DNA of 52,171 nt, taken from assembly GCF_003448965.1 (NCBI RefSeq), contig NZ_QRGC01000035.1, forward strand, positions 1 to 52,171, read 5' to 3'. Position numbers and translations under genes: made by a program. This stretch comes from Oceanicella sp. SM1341 (GTDB lineage: Bacteria; Pseudomonadota; Alphaproteobacteria; Rhodobacterales; Rhodobacteraceae). This document shows, piece after piece, positions 39,654 to 48,500 of the stretch. Below the pieces are notes generated by a model that was not told where the DNA came from, searched no databases, and saw nothing but the letters and a program-made list of their open reading frames with translations. Position 1 is the stretch's first letter. The number at the start of each line of letters is the position of its first letter.

Positions 39654-40214
39654 TCAGGCCGCGCGGCGTTCGTGCCGGCCCTCGCGCAGTTCCTCCTCGA
39701 TCTTGTCGACGAAGGCGGGCAGATCGTCCGGGCAGCGCGAGGTCACGATGCCCTGGTCGGCGGTCACGGGCTTGTCGACCCAATGGGCGCCGGCGTTGCG
39801 CAGGTCGGTGCGGATCGACCAGAAGGAGGTCGCCTCGCGGCCGCGCAGGGCGTCGGCCTCCACGAGCAGCCAGGGGCCGTGGCAGATCGCGGCCACCACC
39901 TTGCCGGCATCGAGGAAGGCGCGCACCAACGCCACGGCATCCTTGTCGAGCCGGAGCTTGTCGGGGTTGATCTGGCCGCCGGGCAGCACCAGCGCATCGA
40001 AATCCTCGGCGCTGGTCCGGGAGACCTGGCGGTCGACGGCGATGCTGTCGCCCCAGTCCGTCTCGTCCCAGCTGCGGATCTCTCCGTCATGCGGGGCGGC
40101 GATCTCCACGGTCGCGCCGCGGCGGCTGAGCTCGAGATGCGGGTAGCGCAGCTCCGAGCGCTCGTACCCGTCGGTGGCCATGATGAGAATGCGGGAGTCG
40201 CGGATGTCGGTCAT
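39654..40214 (-). CDS. DJ-1/PfpI family protein (type 1 glutamine amidotransferase-like)
   Basis: A 186-residue protein of the DJ-1/PfpI superfamily. The sequence contains LVLPGGQINPDKLRLD and the nucleophile elbow AICHGPWLL with the reactive Cys near residue 110, as in PfpI/YhbO glyoxalase- and deglycase-type proteins. It is expected in the cytosol and is linked to protection against reactive aldehydes. It stands alone, with AGGAGACCCGGC before the ATG at 40214. Confidence 0.93.
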   Translation of the reverse strand: MTDIRDSRILIMATDGYERSELRYPHLELSRRGATVEIAAPHDGEIRSWDETDWGDSIAVDRQVSRTSAEDFDALVLPGGQINPDKLRLDKDAVALVRAFLDAGKVVAAICHGPWLLVEADALRGREATSFWSIRTDLRNAGAHWVDKPVTADQGIVTSRCPDDLPAFVDKIEEELREGRHERRAA

Positions 40215-40785
40215 GCCGGGTCTCCTTTCGTGTGTTCCGTTGTATCCGGTGATGGCTGCTCAACGGGAGGCGGCCCGCATGGGTTCCGGCCGGCCCGCCT
40301 CACCGCTGCGTGAGGCAGGGGCGCGCCGGCCTGCTGCGAGGGCGGGAAGGCGAGCGCGGGCAGAGCAGTCGCGCCCCTCGGGCTCAGGCCGATTGCCACG
40401 ACAGCGCGCCGCGGGCACGATTTGCCGTGCCGGCACGGGCACGGTCCCGGGAGTGCGCGCGGGCGCACGGCCCCCTCGCTGGCGCAACCGGGCCGCGGGG
40501 GGAAGGGCGCGAGAAGGCGCGGCGGGCGGGGAGACCGATTGCCGCGCCCGGCGGCGCGAAACCCTGTCGCGGAGGCAGGCATTGACCCCCCGGGGGCGCC
40601 GCCGGCCCGCCATGTTGCCGGCGCCCGTCCCGGCGCGACGCGAACTCGCCGGCGCGCGTTCCGGCGCGACGCGAGGTCGGGCGCGGGCTGTCGGGGAGCG
40701 CTCCGAGGACCGGGGTGCCGATGACCGGGGCCCGATCACCATGGGGAGGCGCGGCAGGCCGTCGCGCAAGGGAAGGGGGAAGCAC
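40215..40785. other. GC-rich intergenic region
   Basis: I recognise no gene in these 570 bases. Long open frames exist on both strands, but their translations are Arg/Ala/Pro-rich and look like ordinary read-through of GC-rich DNA. The region holds a 31-base tandem duplication at 40617-40678 and, at its end, the ribosome binding site of the exchanger gene. Confidence 0.5.
40617..40678. repeat. 31-base tandem duplication
   Basis: Two adjacent 31-base units, 40617-40647 and 40648-40678, differ at only four positions. Each contains CCGGCGCGACGCGA. The pair lies about 110 bases upstream of the exchanger start. It could be a duplicated regulatory site or neutral repeat expansion. Confidence 0.75.
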
Positions 40786-41829
40786 GTGTTTACCGATCTC
40801 GCCACCGGCTGGCTGGCGCTCGCCTTCGTTGCCGCCGGCGCGGTGGTGCTGGGCTGCGGGCTGCGGATGACCGGGCTCGCCGACCGGCTGGCCGACCGCA
40901 CCGGGCTGGGCGAGGCGCTGGTGGGCGGGCTGCTGCTCGGGGCGGCGACCTCGCTCAGCGGCACGATCGTCTCGATCACCTCGGCGCTCGACGGGCGCGC
41001 CTCGCTCGCCTTCTCCAACAGCATCGGCGGCATCGCGGCGCAGACCGCCTTCCTCGGCCTCGCCGACCTCGTGTTCCGCCGGGCCAATCTCGAACACGCG
41101 GCGGCAGAGCTCACCAACATCTTCCAGGGCCTGCTGCTGATGGTGCTGCTGGGCCTGCCCGTGCTTGCCCTCACCCTGCCGGAATGGACCCTGCTCGGCG
41201 TGCACCCGGTGTCGCTCGCGATCCTGCTCGTCTACCTCTTCGGCCTGCGCGCCAGCCGCGGCGTGCGCGAGGCGCCGATGTGGACGCCGGTGCACACCCA
41301 TGACACCCGCGCCGACACGCCGGAGGAGGAGCCCGCGCATGTCGCCCGCCGCAGCACCGCCCGGCTGGCGGCGGAATTCGGCCTGCTGATGCTGGCGATG
41401 GGCCTGGCGGGATGGGTGATCGCGCGGACCGCGGCGGTGGGCACCGACAGGCTGGGCCTGTCGGCCTCGCTGGTGGGGGCGCTGCTGACGGCGGTGGTGA
41501 CCTCGCTGCCCGAGCTGGTGACCACCCTCGCCGCGGTGCGGCGCGGGGCCTTGCAGCTCGCGGTCGGCGGCATCATCGGCGGCAACACGTTCGACACCCT
41601 GTTCCTCACCGCCGCGGACATCTCCTACCGCGAGGGCTCGCTCTACCACGCGGTGGGGATGCAGGACTACTTCTGGGTGGCCGTGGGGCTGCTGATGACC
41701 GGCACGCTCACCGGCGGGCTCATCCTGCGCGAGCGCGTGGGCTTCGCGCGCATCGGCTCGGAGAGCGCGATCATGCTCGCCCTCTATGCCGGGGCCGTGG
41801 CGCTGCAGGTCGCCCTGGGCGGCGGCTGA
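40786..41829 (+). CDS. CaCA family cation exchanger (sodium/calcium exchanger type)
   Basis: A 347-residue membrane protein with about 10 hydrophobic segments in two homologous halves. The alpha repeats are GGLLLGAATSLSGTIVSITS and, in the second half, LLTAVVTSLPELVTTLAAVR, followed by GGIIGGNTFDTLF. The second repeat keeps the Ser-x-Pro-Glu cation-site motif; the first has Ser-Leu-Ser-Gly instead of the usual acidic residue. I chose GTG 40786, which follows GGAAGGGGGAAG; ATG 40741 would add a basic N-terminal tail. It should exchange Ca2+ or another cation for Na+ or H+. Confidence 0.85.
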   Translation: MFTDLATGWLALAFVAAGAVVLGCGLRMTGLADRLADRTGLGEALVGGLLLGAATSLSGTIVSITSALDGRASLAFSNSIGGIAAQTAFLGLADLVFRRANLEHAAAELTNIFQGLLLMVLLGLPVLALTLPEWTLLGVHPVSLAILLVYLFGLRASRGVREAPMWTPVHTHDTRADTPEEEPAHVARRSTARLAAEFGLLMLAMGLAGWVIARTAAVGTDRLGLSASLVGALLTAVVTSLPELVTTLAAVRRGALQLAVGGIIGGNTFDTLFLTAADISYREGSLYHAVGMQDYFWVAVGLLMTGTLTGGLILRERVGFARIGSESAIMLALYAGAVALQVALGGG

Positions 41830-41990
41830 GCGCGGGCGGTTTGACAGGGCCGCGCGCCCGTCCATATGTGGACAGCGGGGCCGCCCCGCCCCCACGCGCC
41901 GCACTCCGGCGGGTGGTTTCCCCGGCCGCGCCCGCGGCCTGACGCCTTTCCGCCGCGTGCCCGTCGCGGCCCGCCGAACGGAGCCTGCCC

Positions 41991-43124
41991 ATGTCCTCGC
42001 CGCGCCTTCGATCCCGCCGCCGCAAGCGCACACCCGTGGGTGCCCGCCCGGGCACCCTCACGCCCGATCCCCAGGCCCACGAGACCGAAGCCACGCTCAT
42101 CACCTTCGACGACGGGTCGGCGGGCGCGTCCGGGCCCGGCACACTCGAGGCCGTGCGCGCCGCCCGCGCCGCCGGCCGGAAGCTCTGGCTCGACGTCACC
42201 GGCCTGCGCGACATCGGCTTCATCCGCGCGGTGGGCGAGGAGTTCGGACTGCACCAGCTCGCGCTGGAGGACGTGGTGAACCTCGGCCAGCACGCGAAGC
42301 TGGAGAGCTTCGAGACCAATGTCTACGCCGTGCTGCGCATGTTCCACCAGGACCGGCCGCTGGAAAGCGAGCAGATCTCGCTCTTCCTCGGCGAGGACTT
42401 CCTGATCACCTTCCAGGAGCGCAGGGGCGATTGTTTCGGCGAGGTGCGCCGCCGGCTGGGCGACCCGAAGAGCCAGATGCGCCGCCGCGGCACCGGCTAT
42501 CTCGCCTATGCGCTGATCGACGCGGTGGTCGACGGCTATTTCCCGGCGCTGGAGCGGGCGGGGGACACGCTGGTCGACCTCGAGGACGAGATCCTCACCG
42601 GCCCGGACCCCTCGCAGATGCTGCGCCTGCACGAGATGCGCGGCCGGCTGATGGCGGTGCGCCGGGCCATGTGGCCGACGCGCGACATGGTCAACAGCCT
42701 GCAGCGCGGCGACATCGCGCTGGTGAGCGAGGAGACCCGTGTCTTCCTGCGCGACGTGCACGACCACGTGGTGCAGATCATCGACATGAACGAGAGCTAC
42801 CGCGAGACCGCCTCCAGCCTGCTCGAGGTGTATCTCTCGATGCAGAACGCGCGGATGAACGAGATCATCAAGATCCTCACCGTGGTCTCGACCGTGTTCA
42901 TCCCGCTGAGCTTTCTCGTCGGACTCTGGGGGATGAACTTCGAGGGCTCGCCCTGGAACATGCCGGAGCTGCAATGGGCCTACGGCTACCCGGCGGCGCT
43001 CGGCGTGATGGTGCTGGTGGCCGGGGGCATCCTGACCTTCATCCTGCGCAAGGGCTGGCTGCGCGACGCCTCCCGGGTGCCCCGCCCCGAGGCGCGGCAC
43101 CCGGAGGACCGCCCGCGGTCCTGA
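41991..43124 (+). CDS. corA: CorA family magnesium/divalent cation transporter
   Basis: The protein has 377 residues. A long cytosolic N-terminal domain is followed by two C-terminal membrane helices. The pore signature Gly-Met-Asn is present in LVGLWGMNFEGSP, and the periplasmic loop and last helix follow (ALGVMVLVAGGILTFIL). It forms a pentameric Mg2+ (or Co2+/Zn2+) channel in the inner membrane. CGGAGCCTGCCC precedes the ATG at 41991. It follows the CaCA gene in the same direction 160 bases on, making two divalent-cation transporters side by side. Confidence 0.93.
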   Translation: MSSPRLRSRRRKRTPVGARPGTLTPDPQAHETEATLITFDDGSAGASGPGTLEAVRAARAAGRKLWLDVTGLRDIGFIRAVGEEFGLHQLALEDVVNLGQHAKLESFETNVYAVLRMFHQDRPLESEQISLFLGEDFLITFQERRGDCFGEVRRRLGDPKSQMRRRGTGYLAYALIDAVVDGYFPALERAGDTLVDLEDEILTGPDPSQMLRLHEMRGRLMAVRRAMWPTRDMVNSLQRGDIALVSEETRVFLRDVHDHVVQIIDMNESYRETASSLLEVYLSMQNARMNEIIKILTVVSTVFIPLSFLVGLWGMNFEGSPWNMPELQWAYGYPAALGVMVLVAGGILTFILRKGWLRDASRVPRPEARHPEDRPRS

Positions 43125-43164
43125 CGGCGCGGGGGGGCGGCACCCGGGGGGAGGCCCTCCTCAT

Positions 43165-43185
43165 CCCCTCCCGGGGCGGGAGGGG
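43165..43185. terminator. Terminator-like hairpin between corA and pbpC
   Basis: CCCCTCCCG and CGGGAGGGG are perfect nine-base arms with a three-base loop, 40 bases after the corA stop. No T run follows on the plus strand. Nothing else is seen in the 250-base gap to pbpC. Confidence 0.5.
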
Positions 43186-43376
43186 AGTTCGTCGGGCCCG
43201 GCCCCGCCTGGCGGCGGGACCGCGGGTGGCGGTGTCGGCCTGGCCGAGAAGGGGACGGGGCGCCTTTCCCGAGGGGCCGGCGGCGCCCGCCACGGGGCCG
43301 CGCGATACCGGCAGAGCTGGGATGGGCATGGCCCCGGGGGCGTGACACCGGCGCGGGCGCACGCCCCTGTGCCGCT

Positions 43377-45500
43377 TCAGTTGCCGCAGGTCACCGGGCG
43401 CAGGGGGCCGGAGCAGGTGGCGGAGAGGCCTGCGGGGGCCGCTGCCTCCAGGCGCACGCGGGCGCGGGTGGCGGCGCCGCTCGCGTCGATCACCGAGATG
43501 GAGACGAAGCCGGGGCCGGCGGGGGTCCAGCGGGCGGCGCGGTCGAAGGGCATGCTCGGCAGCGGCCGGCCATCGACGAGCCAGGTATAGGGCGGCCTGC
43601 CGTCGCGCACGCGGATGGTGAGCGCGGCTGCGGGACCGGCCGCGAGAGGGATGCGCGCGCCGTCGGGCGGCCAGGCGATTTCCGGGCCGGGGGCGGCGGC
43701 AAGGGCCGCGCCGCGCGGGCGGAAGCGGCGCAGGGGCGGCGGCAGTCCGGCGTTCGCCAGCGTGAGCACCGGGCCGGGGGGCGGCGGCAGCGGGGTGGCG
43801 CGGGGGGCGAGCCGGCCGAAAGCGTCGAAGAGCAGCGGGGCGGCCTCGCTCGCCCCCAGCGCGCCGGGCACCGCCGCGGCATCGGCCCGGCCGATCCACA
43901 CCGCGATCACATGCGCGCCGTCGAAGCCGATGGCCCAGGCGTCGCGGCTGCCGTAGGAGGTGCCGGTCTTGTAGGCGACGCGCCGGGGTGCCGCCGCCGG
44001 CGGGGGGGCGACACCTGCGAGAACGTCGCCCACCTGCCAGGCCGCGGGCGCGGAGAGCAGGCGCGGCCCCGCCGCGTCGCCGCCCTGGCCGGGCAGTGCG
44101 GAAAGTCGCATCGGCACGCCGCCATGGGCGATCCCGGCGTAGAGCGTGGCGAGATCGTGCAGCGACATCCCCAGCCCGCCGAGCCCGATGGCAAGCCCGG
44201 GGGGGCCGGCGGTGTCGGGCAGCACCGGCCGCGCCCCCGCCCGGCGCAGCCGCGCCATCAGCCGGGCCGGGCCCACCGCGTCGAGCAGCGCCACGGCGGG
44301 AATGTTGAGCGACATCTGCAGCGCGCGGCGCAGGCTCACCGTGCCGTGGAAGGCATGATCGAAATTCTGCGGCTCCCAGGCGCCGAAGCGCATCGGGCGG
44401 TCCTCGATCAGCGTCTCGGGATGGGCGATGCCGGTCTCGAAGGCGAGCCCGTAGATCAGCGGCTTGAGCAGCGAGCCGGGCGAGCGCGGGGCGCGGGTCA
44501 TGTCCACGAAGCCGCGCCGGGCGGTGTCGAGGTAATCGGCCGAGCCGACCTCGGCCAGCACCTCGCCGCTGCGGTGGTCGGCCACGATCATTGCCGCCGA
44601 AAGCCCCGGCCCCAGCGCCCGGGCGCGGGCGGAGACGAGGCGCTCCAGCCGCGCCTGCAGCCCGGCGTCGAGGGTGGTTTCGTGCCGCGCGCCGTCGCCG
44701 CTGCGCAGCCGGTCGGCGAGATGCGGGGCGAGCATCGGGAAGGGGATGCGGGCGCGCGGCACCGGGGCGGCGCGGGCGCCCTCCAGCGTGCGCGCGTCGA
44801 TGAGCCCGCGGGCGGCGGCGCGCTCCAGCACGCGGTTCCGGGCGATGCGGGCGGCCTCGGGGAAGCGGTCCGGCCTCCGGGTTTCGGGGGATTGCGGCAG
44901 GGCGACGAGGAGCGCGGCCTCGGCGGGCGAGAGCCGCGCCGGCTCGTGGCCGAACCAGCTCAGCGCGGCCGCCCGCACCCCCTCCACGTTGCCGCCGAAG
45001 GGCGCGCGGGCGAGGTAGAGGGCGAGGATTTCGTCCTTGCCCAACCGCTGCTCCAGCGCCAGCGCCACGCGGATCTGGCGCAGCTTGGCCGGCAGGCTGC
45101 CCGGGGCGCCGTGCTCGATCAGCCGCGCCACCTGCATGGTGAGCGTGGAGCCGCCCGAGACGATGCGCCCGTGGCGCAGTGCCTGGGCCGCGGCGCGGAG
45201 CAGCGCCAGCCAGTCCACGCCATCGTGGCGGGCGAAGCGGCGGTCTTCCCAGGCGAGGAGCTGGGCGATATAGCCGGGGTCGACCTCGGCGGGCCCGGCG
45301 GGCAGGCGCCAGGTGCCGTCGCCCACCGTGTAGGCGCGCAGCAGCGTGCCGTCGCGGGCCGTGACGGTCTCCGACATCGCGGGTGCGAGCGGCGGCAGCT
45401 CGGTGCGGGCCACCCAGGCGTCCAGCACCGCGCCGGCCGTGAGCCAGCCCAGCACCGTGAGGCCGAGCCCCGCCGCGAGCCGCCGGGCCAGCCGCCTCAC
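43377..45500 (-). CDS. pbpC: Penicillin-binding protein 1C
   Basis: A 707-residue bifunctional peptidoglycan synthase. One N-terminal membrane anchor (about 8-28) is followed by a GT51 transglycosylase domain with EDRRFARHDGVDW and GGSTLTMQVAR. The transpeptidase domain has Ser-x-x-Lys in SPGSLLKPLIY (Ser near 340), the second motif SLNIPAV and the third motif YKTGTSYGSRDAWA. A C-terminal BiPBP_C-type domain covers about 610-690. The start is a GTG that overlaps the stop of the alpha-2-macroglobulin gene, so the two are co-translated, as is common for this pair. The protein acts in the periplasm. Confidence 0.94.
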   Translation of the reverse strand: MRRLARRLAAGLGLTVLGWLTAGAVLDAWVARTELPPLAPAMSETVTARDGTLLRAYTVGDGTWRLPAGPAEVDPGYIAQLLAWEDRRFARHDGVDWLALLRAAAQALRHGRIVSGGSTLTMQVARLIEHGAPGSLPAKLRQIRVALALEQRLGKDEILALYLARAPFGGNVEGVRAAALSWFGHEPARLSPAEAALLVALPQSPETRRPDRFPEAARIARNRVLERAAARGLIDARTLEGARAAPVPRARIPFPMLAPHLADRLRSGDGARHETTLDAGLQARLERLVSARARALGPGLSAAMIVADHRSGEVLAEVGSADYLDTARRGFVDMTRAPRSPGSLLKPLIYGLAFETGIAHPETLIEDRPMRFGAWEPQNFDHAFHGTVSLRRALQMSLNIPAVALLDAVGPARLMARLRRAGARPVLPDTAGPPGLAIGLGGLGMSLHDLATLYAGIAHGGVPMRLSALPGQGGDAAGPRLLSAPAAWQVGDVLAGVAPPPAAAPRRVAYKTGTSYGSRDAWAIGFDGAHVIAVWIGRADAAAVPGALGASEAAPLLFDAFGRLAPRATPLPPPPGPVLTLANAGLPPPLRRFRPRGAALAAAPGPEIAWPPDGARIPLAAGPAAALTIRVRDGRPPYTWLVDGRPLPSMPFDRAARWTPAGPGFVSISVIDASGAATRARVRLEAAAPAGLSATCSGPLRPVTCGN

Positions 45501-48500
45501 GGGCGCACCGTCACCTCGCCGGCCGCGGTGCGGGCGCGGTAGGCGGGGCGGTACATGTCCTCCACGCTCGCCGCCGGCTGGCGGAACACGCCCGGAGAGA
45601 CGGCGCGCAGCACGTAGGCGAGGCGCAGCGGCGCGTCGCCCGACCAGTCGACCGCGGCGAGGAAGCGCTCGGCCCGCGCCTCGGTATGCGCCCCGGTCTC
45701 GATGAGCCCCAGCCAGTCGAGCCCGGCGATGTCACCGGCGCGCAGCAGGTTCGGGTTGTCGATCTCCAGGCCCGCGGGCAGGGGGTCGTCCACCATCAGC
45801 CGGGCATTCGTGTCGCGCTCGGGTGTGACGGTGAGCACGGCCACCAGCCGCTCGGAGCGCCTGAGCGCGGTGAGGTCGGCCGGGGTGCCGTCGAGGTGGT
45901 AGTAGTCGCGCGTGATGCGGTAGCCGTTGCCGCCCGCGGGCTCGGGCTGGTCGGGCACGCCGAGGGTGGTGACCACGGCCTCGAGCGGTGCCGCGCCCGC
46001 GTTGCCGATCACCGTGCCCGGCGCGCCCTCGGCCGGCGCGGGCAGGCGGCGCATGGCGGGGCCGGTGAGGGGCGCGCCGTCGAGCGTGGCCTCGACGGCC
46101 CCCCCCTCCAGCAGCGCGCGGGCGGCGAGCAGCGCCCAGGCGTTCTCCTGCGTCGAGCGCTCGGAGAGCGGGCCCGGCCGGGTGATCTGCCGCGCCAGCG
46201 CCTCGCGGTCCACCGCGGTGCTGTTCACCTCGGCTGCCAGCGCCAGCACGCCGGCCGCGTCGCGCCGGGTGGAGCCGTAGTCGACGCGCCAGAGCGTGTC
46301 GTCCGCCTCGCCTGCGCCGAGCAGGGTGGCGGCGCGGCGGAACAGAGCGTCGGCCCGGGGCTGGTCGCCGTAATAGGCGAGCGCGGTGCCGAGCTGGGCG
46401 AGGGCCAGCGGCGTGGCGAAGGCATGGGCGCGGGTGTCGGCGTAGTAGCGCAAATCGCCGGTGGAGGCGACGCCCTCGCGCGCCAGCACCATCAACGCAT
46501 AGGCGATGCCCTCGCCGCCATGCTCGAAGTCGCCGGCATAGCTCACCCGGTTGCGCAGGTTGCCCAGTGCCATGCGGAAGGCGACATCGGGCACCGTGTG
46601 GCCGGTGGCCCGGGCGCGGGAGAGGAAGTCGGTCACGTAGGCGTCGAGCCAGAGGTCGCCGTCGCCCGGGCCCCAGAGGCCGAAGGCGCCGGAGCCGGAC
46701 TGGTTGGCGAGCACCCCCGCGATGGCTTTCTCGATGCGCGCGGCGAGGCCGGAGGGCGTGTCCATGCCCGCCGCGGCCGCCATGTCGCCGAGGTAGAGCA
46801 GCGGCAGCGCGGCGGAGGCGAGCTGCTCGGTGCAGCCGTAGGGGTAGCGGTCGAGCGCCAGCAGCAGGCCCGGCACGTCGAAGCGCGCCGCGGGGCCGAG
46901 GGCGAGGGTGGCGGAGGCGGTGCCCGGCACGAGCCCGTCGAACGCATCCGCCCCGAGGGTGAGGCTGCCGCCCGGCGGGATCTCCACCCGGGTCTGGCGG
47001 GCCACCGGCAGGTCGTTCGCCATCACGTCGAGCGCGAGGCGGGTGTCGAGCGTCTCGCCGCCCGGGGTGGTGAGGGACACGTCGATGTGCCCCGGCCCGG
47101 CGGCGCCCGCGGTGAGGGGGATGTCGAGCGTGGCGCGCCCGCCCTCCGCCAGCGTCACCACCTGCTCGCGGGCTTGGGCGGGGATCTCCACGCCGGTGCC
47201 CTGCACGCGCACGCTCACCTCGCCGGCGGGGCCGGAGGCATGGGTGAGGGTGAGGCCGAGGCGGCTCTCGTCGCCCGGGGCGAGGAAGCGCGGCAGGGCC
47301 TCGCTCATCACCACCGGGTCGCGCACCAGCACGTCGCTGGTGGCCGCGCCCACGCCGCTTGCCGACCACACCACCGCCATCAGCCGCATGGTGCCGTTGA
47401 AGGCCGGCACATCGAGGGGCACGCGCAGGGTGCCGTCGGCGCCCACGGTGAGGGGGCCGGCGAAGCGCGCGAGCAGCTCCTGCGTGGGGGCGGGGGCCTG
47501 CAGGCGCGAGGGCGAGCTGTCGCCGCCCGAGCGCAGGGCGCCGGTCTCGCCGGTGAAGCCGTCGATGAGCCGGCCGTAGAGGTCGCGCATCTCCATGCCG
47601 AGGCGGCGCTGGCCCCAGTAATGGCCGAGCGGGTCGGGCGTCTCAAAGCCGGTGAGGTTGAGGATGCCGAGGTCGACCGCCGCCAGCGTGGCATGGGCGG
47701 TCTCGCCAGGGGCGAGGCCCTCCACCTCCAACACCGCCTCGTATGGCGCGCGGGGGCGGGCCTCCTGCGCGGAGGTGAAGCGCGCGTCGAGCGCGCCGGC
47801 GCCCGGCTCGATGCCGGCCCAGCCGATGCCGATGGCCCGGGTGGGGTTGCGCCCCGCGCCCGCGTCCGCCGGGCGGATGAGCGTGGCCGAGACATAGGCG
47901 CCCGGCGCCCAGTCGTCGGTGACGGGGAGGGAGACGGTGGTCTCCTCCGCGCCCAGGCGCACCGCGCGCATGGCGACCAGCCGGTCGGTGATCACCTGCA
48001 CCAGCACCTCGCCCGCCTCGCGCGGCACGAGGTGGAGGCGCGCGGTCTCGCCCACGGCGTAGCGCGGCTTGTCGAGGGCTGCCTCCAGCCGGTCCGGCGT
48101 GTCGGTGCCGGCGGCGGCGGTGTTCCAGCCGGCGGAGAAGGTGACGCTGGTGGCGATGCCGCCGCCATCGGGCGCGGTGAGCACGAGCGCGTAGCGGCCC
48201 CAGTCCACCGGTGCCTCGATGCGCGCGGGGGTGCCGGGCGCGAGGCTCACGGTGCCTGCGGCCACGCGCTCGGGGCGGGTGAGGGTCTCATAGCGCCAGT
48301 CCTGGCCGTCCTGGTACCATTGGTAGGTGATGTGCAGGCGCGAGAGGGTCCAGCGCACCTCCGTCAGCGTGGCGGGGGCCAGCGTGCCGTCGGCGCCGGG
48401 GGCGAGGGCGATGGCCTCGAAGGCGGCGGTGGCGCCTTCGCCCAGGTTGCCCTCGAACAGCGGCTTCAGGCCGATGCGCGGGCCTTCGGGGCGCAGGGCG

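Noticed and set aside
37159-40146. Open frame of about 995 codons on the plus strand covering DUF4186, the gamma-glutamyltransferase-family gene and the DJ-1 gene
   Set aside because: It crosses a strong terminator and runs in the wrong frame or strand for three well-supported genes.
40260-40785. Open frames on both strands in the gap before the exchanger gene
   Set aside because: The products are almost only Arg, Ala, Pro and Gly with no motif; no ribosome binding site or conserved pattern supports a gene.
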